Source of the DNA: Streptomyces spirodelae
Lineage (GTDB): Bacteria; Actinomycetota; Actinomycetes; Streptomycetales; Streptomycetaceae
Assembly (NCBI RefSeq): GCF_017676385.1
Contig: NZ_JAFFZN010000020.1
Span: forward strand, 87,956 to 151,955
Length of the DNA stretch: 64,000 bases
Direction: 5' to 3'
Part shown: positions 25,319-33,311 of the stretch, piece by piece
Position numbering within the stretch: the stretch's first letter is position 1
How the letters are laid out: every line of letters starts with the position of its first letter
Program-made: the position numbers and the translations under genes
The notes under the pieces: generated by a model
Database searches by the model: none
What the model saw: the letters and a program-made list of their open reading frames with translations, nothing else
What the model was told of the DNA's origin: nothing

Positions 25319-25942
25319 TCAGGACTGCGCGCCGGCCTCGTACGTCCCGTACTGAGGAAGTCCGGTCGACTCGTACACCTGCGCCGTGACTCCGCTCGGT
25401 GTCGTCTCGCAGTTCAGCAGCCGCAGACCGGCCGGAACACCCTCCTCCGGAAACAGCCGCCGGCCGCTACCCACGACGACCGGCGCGACCATCAGCCGCA
25501 ACTCGTCGACCAGCCCGGCGGCCAGCAGCGACGCACCGAGCCGGGCACTGCCGTGGATCTGCACCTCCCGCCCGGGTTGCCGTTTGAGTTCGGCGACCTG
25601 CGCCGGCACGTCGCCGGCCAGGACCGTGGTCGGCTTCCAGTCGGCCTTGATCGGACGGTGTGTGGCCACATACTTCGGCAAGCCGTTGAGTTTGGCGGCG
25701 GCCGGGTCGTCCGGATCGTCCATCGTCGGCCAGTCGCGCGCGAAGTTGTCATAGGTATGGCGACCGAACAGGAACGCGTCCACCTCGTCGAGCCAGCCCG
25801 TGGTGATCCGCATGAACGCCTCGTCCAGATGCGGCACGAGCCAACCTCCCCGCGTGAACCCGTCACTGGGGTCCTCCTCCGGGGACCCGGGACCTTGCGC
25901 CACGCCGTCCAGCGACAGGAACTCCTGCAGAACCAACTTCAC
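25319..25942 (-). CDS. dihydrofolate reductase-like (RibD C-terminal domain) protein
   Basis: Seen: 207 residues with MKLVLQEFLSLDGVAQGPG, FLFGRHTYDNFA, and the NADPH-loop-like IHGSARLGASLLAAGLVDE followed by LMVAPVVVGSGRRLF. These are the typical landmarks of the stand-alone RibD_C family. Substrate unknown; members reduce pterins or riboflavin precursors. It is convergent with the Eis-like gene, with 49 bp between the stops and no clear terminator. Confidence 0.9.
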   Translation of the reverse strand: MKLVLQEFLSLDGVAQGPGSPEEDPSDGFTRGGWLVPHLDEAFMRITTGWLDEVDAFLFGRHTYDNFARDWPTMDDPDDPAAAKLNGLPKYVATHRPIKADWKPTTVLAGDVPAQVAELKRQPGREVQIHGSARLGASLLAAGLVDELRLMVAPVVVGSGRRLFPEEGVPAGLRLLNCETTPSGVTAQVYESTGLPQYGTYEAGAQS

Positions 25943-26156
25943 GGTGCACTGCCTTTCCTCAGCCGAGACGCGTGCCGCCCCGGCTCAGTGGAGACCACCC
26001 GGCCCATGAGAACTCATCGGTTGCCGCCGCAGTCCCCGCAGCCCCGGCAGCTCTCACAGCCCTCACACTCCGCAGCCTCAGGCTTCGCTCGTGCGTGGAC
26101 CTCGGGTGGTGCCGATCACCGGATCAGCCGGTGAAATCGTCGGATGCCGTCGTCAA

Positions 26157-26199
26157 GCCGCCTTCCCCGTGGCGTGGGTTGATGGGAGGGGAAGGCGGC
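26157..26199 (-). terminator. terminator of the small membrane protein gene
   Basis: A perfect 12-bp stem GCCGCCTTCCCC (26157-26168) / GGGGAAGGCGGC (26188-26199), 42 bp after the stop at 26241 on the minus strand. The rest of the 298-bp gap 25943-26240 shows no gene. Confidence 0.75.
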
Positions 26200-26240
26200 A
26201 TGACAGCGGCCCCCGTGGCCGGGGCGAGCGCCCCGTGCGG

Positions 26241-26423
26241 TCAGGGATGGAGCAGCAAGGTGGCTATCACCAGGGCTCCGGCGGTGCTGCATCCGGTGTG
26301 CCGGGCCTTGATGCCGATGCTCAGCAGCAGAAAGCCCACGAGGCCGAGGACCCCGTAGCGCACCTGGAGGAGCTGTTCGAAGGCGACGACGGCTACGGCT
26401 ACGGCGAGCGCGAGGAGTGGCAT
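26241..26423 (-). CDS. 60-residue two-helix membrane protein
   Basis: Seen: ATG at 26423 preceded by AGAAGGAGGG, an excellent ribosome binding site; two hydrophobic segments (LLALAVAVAVVAFEQLLQV; VLGLVGFLLLSIGI) and a third weaker one at the C-terminus. Function unrecognised. It is divergent from the GntR gene and shares with it a region holding two palindromes, so it is a likely target of that regulator. Confidence 0.72.
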   Translation of the reverse strand: MPLLALAVAVAVVAFEQLLQVRYGVLGLVGFLLLSIGIKARHTGCSTAGALVIATLLLHP

Positions 26424-26546
26424 GGCGGTCCCTCCTTCTCAGGCACGAGAGGAACGGCTGTGCTGGGAATGCGGAGTTCGCCCATGCGACATCGGACGGG
26501 CGGATGGCTCAGGGCCGACCAAGGAGCAGAACGGAACTGGTTGGTG

Positions 26547-26582
26547 AACCTGGCTGCCAGGTTCAGAAGTTGGTGACCAACT
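26547..26582. promoter_or_regulatory. paired palindromes, candidate GntR operators
   Basis: AACCTGGCTGCCAGGTT (26547-26563) is palindromic apart from its centre, and AGTTGGTGACCAACT (26568-26582) likewise. Both lie between the divergent small membrane protein and GntR genes, about 75-110 bp before the regulator. Confidence 0.6.
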
Positions 26583-26657
26583 CGATTACTACATGCCCAC
26601 TTGTCCGCCATTCGAAAACATCTCTCTGACAACTGACGGCCGATGACCGGAAGTTGT

Positions 26658-27536
26658 ATGGTCATCGCTGTGACCAGGAAGCCGACCTCCGCAAGCGGAC
26701 GCCGCCCGCGCGACGTGGTCGCCGACACTCTCCGTGAGCGCATCCGGAGCGGGGAACTCCAGCCCGGTACCCGCCTGCCCACCCAGCGTGAGCTGGAGGC
26801 CGAGTTCTCCGTAGGCCGCAGCGCCGTACGCGAGGCCCTCTCCGCGCTCGCCCAGGAGGGCCTCCTGGAACATGTGGGCCGGGGCGCCTCACCGACCGTC
26901 GCCGAACCCACCCACCACGCGGACGCCCCCCGTAGCGCCGGTGTGGAGCTGACGGACCGCCTCCACGCGGCATTTCAGTCCGAGACCGTCGTCATCGACG
27001 CCTTCTCGCTCACCACCGAGACCCTCAACAACGCCCTGGCCTGGCCCGTACGGCAGGTCATGGACCGCCAGCTCACCCCCCGCTCGGTCACGGCCCGCGT
27101 CCTGATCCCCAGCCTCGGAGCGCGGCTGGCCCTGCCCCGTCTGATAGACGACCCGGAAGACCCCAAGCCCAGAGAGCGGCTGCACCAGATACAGACCACC
27201 TACGTCAACGCCCTCAGAAACTCCCTCAGCTCCCTCTCCCAGTTCGGCACCGACGTCTCGCTGACCGTCCGCGCGGTGCCCCTCACCCCCACCCACAAGC
27301 TCTACCTGCTCAACCGCGACGAGGCCCTCATCGGCTACTACCAGGTGGTCAAGAACGAGGAGGCCGCCTTCGAAGGAGAGCAGCTCGCCCTCTATGACGT
27401 CCTCGGGCTGACCGCCAAACTCTTCCGCTCCGTCCGGGGCCCCGAAGCACGGGACGAACAGGAGGCGAGCTTCGTCGAGGAGTCGCAGGAGTTCTTCGAC
27501 TCGCTCTGGACCACCATCGCCGTTCCCTTCGGATGA
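26658..27536 (+). CDS. GntR-family transcriptional regulator
   Basis: Seen: an N-terminal GntR winged helix (RDVVADTLRERIRSGELQPG, LPTQRELEAEFSVGRSAVRE, LSALAQEGLLEHVGRG). The effector half of about 190 residues does not look like the usual FadR helical bundle or UTRA domain; it includes VTARVLIPSLGARLALPRL and KLYLLNRDEALIGYYQVV, suggesting a different ligand domain. Starts at 26643, 26658 or GTG 26670 are possible; TGACGG (26634-26639) and TATGGT (26657-26662) are spaced 17 nt and would make the GTG leaderless. It is followed by a tandem array that begins before its stop codon. Confidence 0.88.
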   Translation: MVIAVTRKPTSASGRRPRDVVADTLRERIRSGELQPGTRLPTQRELEAEFSVGRSAVREALSALAQEGLLEHVGRGASPTVAEPTHHADAPRSAGVELTDRLHAAFQSETVVIDAFSLTTETLNNALAWPVRQVMDRQLTPRSVTARVLIPSLGARLALPRLIDDPEDPKPRERLHQIQTTYVNALRNSLSSLSQFGTDVSLTVRAVPLTPTHKLYLLNRDEALIGYYQVVKNEEAAFEGEQLALYDVLGLTAKLFRSVRGPEARDEQEASFVEESQEFFDSLWTTIAVPFG

Positions 27537-27617
27537 CAGCCTTCGGATGACAGACCTACGGGTGACAGACCTACGGGTGACATGCCTTCGGGTGACATGC
27601 CTTCCCTTCGGGTGACC
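27526..27617 (+). repeat. six 15-bp tandem units overlapping a stop codon
   Basis: CCTTCGGATGACAG at 27526-27539 (contains the GntR stop TGA 27534-27536), then 27540-27554, 27555-27569, 27570-27584, 27585-27599 and a longer last unit 27600-27617. Every unit keeps GG(A/G)TGAC. Confidence 0.9.
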
Positions 27618-27716
27618 GGATAGGGAGCCGCGAGAGGCGGGCGGGCGGCAGCCGGTACAGTTCCCGCACCCCGGTGATCTCCGTGGCCCAGCCCACCCGC
27701 CCCGAGGACAGCGCCG

Positions 27717-28832
27717 ATGACCTCACCCGCCCTGCAACAGGCCACAGCCGTCGGCGCCGTGGACGGGCCGCTGGCCGGCTACCACCGCGAGTGGTACGTC
27801 GTCCGGCCCGAGGGCGAGCTGACCCGGCTGGGACGGGTGAAGATCGGAGAACCCCGGCAGGGAGCCCTCTGGTTCGACCGGCGCTACTTCGCCTCCGAGG
27901 ACGAGCTGCTGCTGGAGCTCGCCCGGCTCGGCGTACCGCGCGTGCCGCCGGTCCACCGGGTCCACTCGACCGGGACCGTCTTCCACGGCTTCATCGAGGG
28001 CCGCACGCTTGCGGCGCTCTCCCCCTGTGGGCGGCCCGTCGCACCCGTCCATCTGCGGCAGATCATGGAACGGTTCGCCTCGCTGAGCCGGCTGCGCCCC
28101 GGCGACGTACGGGCCCGCCGGCTCACGGTCGGCGAGCGCGGTGGCGAGCGCGACAGTGCCGGGTTTCCGCGTGTGCTGCTCGACTTCACCCGCGAGCGCG
28201 CCTACCGCGCACGCCTCCCGCGCTTCGGCCCGCTCTTCGCCCGCCTCGGCATCCCGCCCGACGCGCTGGGGCCCGGCTCGCGGCTGGCGGCAGAGGCAGC
28301 ACGGATGAGCGCCCGTCCCGTCTGCCTTCTCCACGGTGACCTGCACCGGGCCAACTTCATCGTCGATCACGCCGACGCGCTGTGGACCATCGACTGGGAG
28401 CTGGCCTCCTTCGGGGACCCGCTCTACGACCTGGCGACGCACCTGTATCTGATGGGCTACCCCGCCTCCCAGCAGGCCCGCGTGGTCGAGGAATGGCAGC
28501 GGACCGTCGCCCCGCTGCTGCCCGGAGCCGACGCGCGGCTGGCCGAGGACCTGCCGCGCTACCTCGACTACAAGCGGGCCCAGTCCGTCTTCACCGATGT
28601 GGTGCGGCAGGCTGTCGCGGTCGCCGACGCCGTCGACTCGCCCGCCTTCGCCGGTCAACTGGGGCAGTCGGCCAAGCTGGTGCACGACGTGCTGGTACGG
28701 GCCGCCGAGCCGCTGGAGCTGAGCGACGTACCGAGCCCGGGCGCCGTCGAACTGGCATACGCGGATTTCTGCGCCGGGTCGGACCTCCGCGCCGCGTCCA
28801 CGGACCGCCGATCGGGGCCCGACAGCCGCTGA
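27717..28832 (+). CDS. aminoglycoside phosphotransferase-fold kinase
   Basis: Seen: 371 residues with the kinase-like catalytic loop HGDLHRANF and metal-binding motif TIDWELASFGDPLYDLATHL, preceded by an ATP-binding N-lobe (VKIGEP, LLLELARLGVP). Known: APH-fold enzymes phosphorylate sugars, choline, hydroxyurea, amino acids or antibiotics. Resistance should not be assumed. The next gene (HAD hydrolase) follows 100 bp later on the same strand, so the two could act together. No ribosome binding site is strong; GAGGACA lies 10 nt upstream. Confidence 0.9.
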   Translation: MTSPALQQATAVGAVDGPLAGYHREWYVVRPEGELTRLGRVKIGEPRQGALWFDRRYFASEDELLLELARLGVPRVPPVHRVHSTGTVFHGFIEGRTLAALSPCGRPVAPVHLRQIMERFASLSRLRPGDVRARRLTVGERGGERDSAGFPRVLLDFTRERAYRARLPRFGPLFARLGIPPDALGPGSRLAAEAARMSARPVCLLHGDLHRANFIVDHADALWTIDWELASFGDPLYDLATHLYLMGYPASQQARVVEEWQRTVAPLLPGADARLAEDLPRYLDYKRAQSVFTDVVRQAVAVADAVDSPAFAGQLGQSAKLVHDVLVRAAEPLELSDVPSPGAVELAYADFCAGSDLRAASTDRRSGPDSR

Positions 28833-28932
28833 CCGCGCGGGCCGAGCCTGCGACAATCACTGCCTGCCTGGCCGAAGGCACTGGGCCGGTACGGGCGGTA
28901 CGCCCGTCGGCCGACGAACGGGGACACAGAGG

Positions 28933-29670
28933 ATGGTGGCGGCAGTGGAGCGTCAGATCAGCTCGGCGCAGTGCGTGATATTCGACTTCGACGGACCGTT
29001 GTGCCACCTCTTCGCCAGGCGCACCGCCGCCTCGGTCGCCGGTCGGCTCCGCGCCGCGTACGCGGCCACCTCCGACGGCTCCGCCGGGTCCTGGCCCGAG
29101 ACCACCGACCCCCTGCGGCTGCTGACCGCCGCCTTCGACGACCCGACGCTGCTGGAGCCGCAGAGCGCACAGCGGATGGAACGGTCCCTGACGCGGGAAG
29201 AGGTCGCCGCCGCCGAGGTGGCCTTCCCCACCGGATACGCCGACACGCTCGTACGTACCCTGTGCGCCACGGGACGTAGGGTCGCCGTCGCCACCGACAA
29301 CTCCGCCGAGGCCGTCGAGCGCTATCTCGCCGGACGCTCGCTGCTGGAGGCATTCTCCCCCGCTCGGCGGCCGGGAAGTGCCCCCAGCCGGGTGTGCGGC
29401 CGGGTGTGCGACGGAGCCGCGCTCAAGCTGAAGCCCGACCCGGACTGTGTGCTGCGGGCCCTGGAATCGGCGGGCACCGAGGCCGCCGAAACGGTGATGA
29501 TCGGGGACTCCGAGCGGGATGTCGCGGCGGCGCGGGCCGCCGGAGTCGGCTTCGTGGGCTATGCACGCAACGAACGCAAGGGGCGGGAGCTGCGCCGCGC
29601 CGGCGCCGAGTGGGTGGTGGCCTCGCTACGCGACATACTGCTCACGGTCGACCCCCTGGCCCATGTGTGA
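28933..29670 (+). CDS. HAD-family hydrolase with repeat-derived insertion
   Basis: Probable phosphatase. Seen: motif I IFDFDGPLC (Asp nucleophile and acid), motif II-like VAVATDNS, motif III Lys in LKLKPDPD and motif IV IGDSERDVAAARAAG. Residues about 141-160 (FSPARRPGSAPSR, then VCGRVCDG) interrupt the normal link before motif III. Their DNA, 29355-29386, matches the inverse complement of the dispersed repeat seen at 15555 and 48639, and 29388-29411 is a 12-bp direct duplication. The frame is kept, so the gene is probably active. Confidence 0.88.
   Translation: MVAAVERQISSAQCVIFDFDGPLCHLFARRTAASVAGRLRAAYAATSDGSAGSWPETTDPLRLLTAAFDDPTLLEPQSAQRMERSLTREEVAAAEVAFPTGYADTLVRTLCATGRRVAVATDNSAEAVERYLAGRSLLEAFSPARRPGSAPSRVCGRVCDGAALKLKPDPDCVLRALESAGTEAAETVMIGDSERDVAAARAAGVGFVGYARNERKGRELRRAGAEWVVASLRDILLTVDPLAHV
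29355..29411 (-). repeat. partial dispersed repeat inserted in the HAD gene
   Basis: 29355-29386 matches the inverted core of the dispersed repeat at 26 of 32 positions (CTCCCCC... and GGCCGGGA.GTGCCCCCA). It is followed by two 12-bp copies CCGGGTGTGCGG / CCGGGTGTGCGA (29388-29399, 29400-29411). Confidence 0.7.
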
Positions 29671-29729
29671 GCCCTACCGGACACCGGCCAAAGCAGCCTT
29701 CGGCCGTCCTCCCTCCGTACGCTGGCCCC

Positions 29730-30149
29730 ATGAGTGACGCACCCACCCCCGCGAGCGACGAACCCGCACACGACCCCGAGGTCCTGGAACTGGCCCAGAA
29801 GGTGTTCGACCTGGCCCGGCACGGCGACACGGACACCGTCGCCGCCTACGTCAAGGCGGGCGTCCCGGCGAACCTGAGCAACGACAAGGGCGACACCCTT
29901 CTGATGCTGGCCGCCTACCACGGCCGTCCGGAGACCGTCCGCGCCCTCCTCGCGCAGGGCGCCGACCCCGACCGCGTCAACGACCGGGGCCAGTCCCCGC
30001 TCGCCGGCGCGGTCTTCAAGGGCGAGGACGAGGTGGTGCGGATTCTGGTCGAGGCGGGCGCCGACCCGCAGGCGGGCACGCCCTCCGCCGTGGAGACGGC
30101 CCGGATGTTCGAGAAGCAGGAGCTGCTGGCGCTCTTCGGCGCGGAGTGA
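29730..30149 (+). CDS. ankyrin-repeat protein
   Basis: Seen: 139 residues; after a short acidic head, ankyrin units are visible: RHGDTDTVAAYVKAGVPANL, KGDTLLMLAAYHGRPETVRA-LL-AQGADPD and RGQSPLAGAVFKGEDEVVRI-LVEAGADPQ. Known: such short bacterial ankyrin proteins mediate protein contacts, and some are near catalases. No partner is obvious here. ATG at 29730, with no strong ribosome binding site. Confidence 0.88.
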   Translation: MSDAPTPASDEPAHDPEVLELAQKVFDLARHGDTDTVAAYVKAGVPANLSNDKGDTLLMLAAYHGRPETVRALLAQGADPDRVNDRGQSPLAGAVFKGEDEVVRILVEAGADPQAGTPSAVETARMFEKQELLALFGAE

Positions 30150-30194
30150 GCCACGGACCCGCGCGGGAACGAACGCGGCCGGGTCGGCGCCGGA

Positions 30195-30350
30195 TCAGGC
30201 CGGCTTGCGCGCCTCGATGAGGAAGCGCGCCGAGTGCGCGACGAACGGGCCCTCGGCCCCGATCCGGTCGTGCAGCTCCCGCAGGCGGTCGCGGTAGCGC
30301 TCCACGGTGAAGCCCGGGACCGTCCAGCGAACGAGCGTGTCATCCCTCCA
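30195..30350 (-). pseudogene. C-terminal remnant of a methyltransferase-like gene
   Basis: Seen: 48 codons reading DTLVRWTVPGFTVERYRDRL and then RELHDRIGAEGPFVAHSARF to a normal stop. This resembles the C-terminus of a SAM-dependent methyltransferase family common in Streptomyces (from memory). Upstream the frame runs into sequence antisense-free of any domain and then into the vgb-like gene, so no N-terminal SAM-binding motif exists. Interpretation as a deletion remnant is inferred; a short functional peptide is unlikely. Confidence 0.5.
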
Positions 30351-30423
30351 CCCTGACGAACCCGTCCCGGCCGGGCCAGCCGATTTCCGCCGGCCCGGGA
30401 ATGGCCCCTCGCCCCGGAGCCCG

Positions 30424-31395
30424 CTACGGGGTCCCCGTGCCGATCCTGACCACCTCCCCCAGCTCCAGGGCGACATGGAGCGTCCCGTCCGGCCCCACGG
30501 TCAGGCCGTGCGGCTCCGATCCCGGTACGGGCAGCGGGTGCTCCGAGATATGGCCGGACGGGTCGCGGCGGGCGACCCGGTTCCCGGCCCACTCGGTGAT
30601 CCAGCAGGTGCCGTCCGGCGCCACGGCCACCGCGTGCGGTCTGGACTCGCGGTCGGGCAGCGGGAATTCGTCGATACGGCCGTCCGGGGTGATCCGGCCC
30701 AGTTGCCCTGCGCCGATCTCCACGAACCACAGCTCCCGCTCACCACAGGCGATCCCCACCGGGGCAGCGCCCTTGGTGGGCAGGCGATGCAGGGTGACGC
30801 TGCCGTCGAGCGCCACCCGGGCGATCGCGTCGGCCTGGTTCAGCGTGCACCACAGTGCGCCGTCGGGTCCCGCCACCAGGGCGGAGGGGAAGCACTCGGC
30901 GACCGGCAGCGGGAACTCGGTGACCTCTCCCTCGATGGTGATACGGCCGACGCGGTGAGCGCTGGTCTCGGTGAACCAGAGCGCACCATCCGCGCCCGCC
31001 GCGATACCGAACGGGCCGCACTCCGGCGTCGGCAGCGCGAAGGACTCGGCCCGGCCCGCCACCGTGATCCGGCCGATACGGTGGTCCTTGGTGCGGGTGA
31101 ACCACAGGGCGCCGTCCGGCCCCGGTGTGATCACCGTGGGGCCGCAGCCGGGGGCGTCCAGCGCATACGTCGTCGTCCTGCCGTCCGGGGCGACGCGGGC
31201 GATGGCGCCCGCCGCCACGAGCGTCACCCACAGCGCGCCGTCCGGTCCTGTGACGACGTCGTAGGGGCCCGCTTCGGAACCGAAGGCGGCCGCCGTGGTC
31301 ACAGCCACTTCCGGCGCCTTCGGCGCTGCTTCACTCGGCGCCTTCGGCGCGGGCGCGGCTGTGGATGTCTCGGGGTCGTGTCGGTTCGGGTTCAC
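30424..31395 (-). CDS. vgb: virginiamycin B lyase-like protein (Vgb)
   Basis: Known: Vgb linearises type B streptogramins by elimination. Seen: 323 residues forming a seven-blade propeller of repeated GPDGALWF-type units, with SRPHAVAVAPDG and SEPHGLTVGPDG supplying the His and Glu-x-His residues that correspond to the Vgb active site. A Pro/Ala-rich head of about 35 residues is extra. GTG at 31395 overlaps the ABC-F stop as GTGA, so translation is coupled. Inferred: the two genes form a streptogramin or antibiotic defence operon. Vgb-like proteins without lyase activity exist, so activity is not certain. Confidence 0.85.
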   Translation of the reverse strand: MNPNRHDPETSTAAPAPKAPSEAAPKAPEVAVTTAAAFGSEAGPYDVVTGPDGALWVTLVAAGAIARVAPDGRTTTYALDAPGCGPTVITPGPDGALWFTRTKDHRIGRITVAGRAESFALPTPECGPFGIAAGADGALWFTETSAHRVGRITIEGEVTEFPLPVAECFPSALVAGPDGALWCTLNQADAIARVALDGSVTLHRLPTKGAAPVGIACGERELWFVEIGAGQLGRITPDGRIDEFPLPDRESRPHAVAVAPDGTCWITEWAGNRVARRDPSGHISEHPLPVPGSEPHGLTVGPDGTLHVALELGEVVRIGTGTP

Positions 31396-33053
31396 AAACG
31401 GCTCCTCTCCTGGGCCGTCCCCTCGGTCTCGGGGAGCGACGCTTCCGGTGCCTCCAGGGCGAGCTGCGCGCCTCGCCAGCGCTGCCGCAGCCTGCGGTCG
31501 TGGCTGACGACGACCAACGCTCCGTCGTACGCCTCCAAAGCCGCCTCCAACTCCTCGACCAGGGCGGGCGAGAGGTGGTTGGTCGGCTCGTCCAGCAGCA
31601 GGACATCGGCCGGTTCGGTCACCAGCCGGGCCAGCGCGAGGCGCTGCCGCTGGCCTGTGGAGAGCCGCGAGACGGGAACGGCCAGCCGCTCGGCGGCGAA
31701 CAGCCCCAATGACAGCAGCCGCTGGGCGTGCTCCTCCAGCGAGCCGGGACGGCCGTGTGCGTACGCCTCCAGCAGCGTCGCCCCGCCCTCGCCGACCTCG
31801 GCGGCGAACTCGGGCTCCTGGGACAGGTATCCGATACGCCCCCGGCGCGAGACCCGGCCGGTGTCGGGTGCCAGCTCTCCGGCCAGGACGCCCAGCAGGG
31901 TGCTCTTGCCCGCCCCGTTCGGCCCCGTCACCAGCAGTCGCTCGCCGGCCGCCACGGTCAGCCCCGTACGGGGCAGCCTGCCCCGGACCCCGATCCCCTC
32001 GGCGTCCAGCACCGTGCCGCGCAGCCCGGCGCCGCGCAGGGGCGGTGCGAAGCGCAGTGGTTCGGGCGGGGGCGGCACAGGCTCCGCCAGCATGCGGCGC
32101 AGCCGCTCCTCGGCGTTGCGCACCCGGCCGGCGAGGGACTGCTGGACGCGTCCGGCCGCCCGGTCGTACGCCATCTTGTTGCCGTCCTTCATCGCCCTGC
32201 CGGGCGCCACTCGCCGCGCCGTGGTGGCCGCGGTCTCGCGCAGCCGCTCCGTCTCGGCCCGCCAGCGCTCGTGCGCCTCGGCCCAGCGCCGGCGCGCCGC
32301 GGCCTTCTCGGCGAGATAGCCCGCGTACCCGTTGCCGTAGCGGACGATTTGGCGGCGGTCGGCATCCACCTCCAGCAGCGTCGTCGTCACGCGCTCCAGG
32401 AAGGTGCGGTCGTGCGAGACGGCGATCGTCGTGCCGCGACGGGACCGTAGATGCTCTTCGAGCCAGCGCAGTGCCGCACCGTCGAGATGGTTGGTCGGCT
32501 CGTCCAGCAGCAGGACCTCCGGGCTCGCGGCCAGCAGTGCGGCCAGCCGGAGCCGCACCCGTTCACCGCCGGAGAGGCCGCCCACCGTTCGTCCACGGGG
32601 AAGCAGCCCCAGCCCGAGGCCGTGCAGGGCGCGCTCGACGCGGGCCTCCGCGTCGTACCCCCCGCGCAGTTCGAAGGCGGTCAGCAACTCGCCGTACTCC
32701 CGCAGAGCCGAGGTGTCGCCTTCCGCCATCGCCGCTTCCAGCGCGCGGAGGCGCTGTTCCATGGCGCGCAGCTCGCTCATCGCACCGTCGACCACCTGCT
32801 GCACGGTCAGCTCGGGAAGCAGCGTCTCTTCCTGGGGGAGGTAGCCGACACCGCCCTCGGCGTGCAGGACGATCTCTCCGCTGTCCGGCTTCTCGTCCCC
32901 GGCGAACAGGCGCAACAGCGTCGTCTTGCCGGAGCCGTTCTCTCCGACGATCCCGGCCCGCTCACCTGCGGAGAGCGCGCAGCTCACGCCGTCCAGAACC
33001 GTCCGGCCTTCGTACGACTTCGTGACGGCCGCGGCCGTGATCTGGGTAGGCAC
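31392..33053 (-). CDS. ABC-F ribosomal protection protein
   Basis: Seen: 553 residues with two nucleotide-binding domains and no membrane segments. Walker A motifs are GENGSGKTT and GPNGAGKST, signatures are LSGGERVRLRLA and LSTGQRQRLALA, and Walker B boxes are LLLDEPTNHLDG and LLLDEPTNHLSP. The inter-domain linker is Arg-rich (RRVAPGRAMKDGNKMAYDRA). Known: antibiotic-resistance ABC-F proteins displace macrolide, lincosamide, streptogramin or pleuromutilin drugs from the ribosome. Coupling to vgb and a divergent TetR regulator fits that role. GTG at 33053 follows GGAG. The drug class is inferred only from the partner. Confidence 0.9.
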   Translation of the reverse strand: MPTQITAAAVTKSYEGRTVLDGVSCALSAGERAGIVGENGSGKTTLLRLFAGDEKPDSGEIVLHAEGGVGYLPQEETLLPELTVQQVVDGAMSELRAMEQRLRALEAAMAEGDTSALREYGELLTAFELRGGYDAEARVERALHGLGLGLLPRGRTVGGLSGGERVRLRLAALLAASPEVLLLDEPTNHLDGAALRWLEEHLRSRRGTTIAVSHDRTFLERVTTTLLEVDADRRQIVRYGNGYAGYLAEKAAARRRWAEAHERWRAETERLRETAATTARRVAPGRAMKDGNKMAYDRAAGRVQQSLAGRVRNAEERLRRMLAEPVPPPPEPLRFAPPLRGAGLRGTVLDAEGIGVRGRLPRTGLTVAAGERLLVTGPNGAGKSTLLGVLAGELAPDTGRVSRRGRIGYLSQEPEFAAEVGEGGATLLEAYAHGRPGSLEEHAQRLLSLGLFAAERLAVPVSRLSTGQRQRLALARLVTEPADVLLLDEPTNHLSPALVEELEAALEAYDGALVVVSHDRRLRQRWRGAQLALEAPEASLPETEGTAQERSRL

Positions 33054-33126
33054 AGGTGCTCTCCAAAGCGATCGAGGGTGAGGCGGTCAGGGACCGCAGG
33101 ACCGGGTGAACGCTCTGGTTGAGCAT
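32962..33126 (-). CDS. possible leader ORF overlapping the ABC-F start
   Basis: Seen: ATG at 33126 preceded by AAGAGGAAC and reading MLNQSVHPVLRSLTASPSIA before running out of frame into the ABC-F coding region. The first 73 bp lie in the leader. Known: many ABC-F resistance genes are induced by drug-dependent stalling on short upstream frames. The overlap of about 90 bp may simply be a shadow of the main gene, so this is tentative. Confidence 0.3.
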   Translation of the reverse strand: MLNQSVHPVLRSLTASPSIALESTCAYPDHGRGRHEVVRRPDGSGRRELRALRR

Positions 33127-33181
33127 CGGCAGTTCCTCTTCCACGTCGGTGCAACTTCTCTGCTGGGCGCGACCGGCGACC

Positions 33182-33209
33182 TTTACAGCGACGCCTGTCG
33201 CGTTAAGAT
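33182..33209 (+). promoter_or_regulatory. promoter with embedded palindrome, TetR operator candidate
   Basis: TTTACA (33182-33187) and TAAGAT (33204-33209) are spaced 16 nt. An imperfect inverted repeat runs 33183-33206 (TTACAGCGACG against TTAACGCGACA, 8 of 11 matching). A repressor bound here would cover the TetR promoter and probably the divergent ABC-F promoter. Confidence 0.5.
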
Positions 33210-33311
33210 AGTGACACGGTGCCGCCGCCACGGCAAGAGGGATTTCGCAGTGCGGGGACGAGGCGGGGTGGGGTGGGATCGGATGGGGTGGAAAGCGGAG
33301 AGGGACGGAAC

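Noticed and set aside
27717..28832. Aminoglycoside resistance gene
   Set aside because: The kinase fold is certain, but family members act on many small molecules and nothing nearby points to aminoglycosides.
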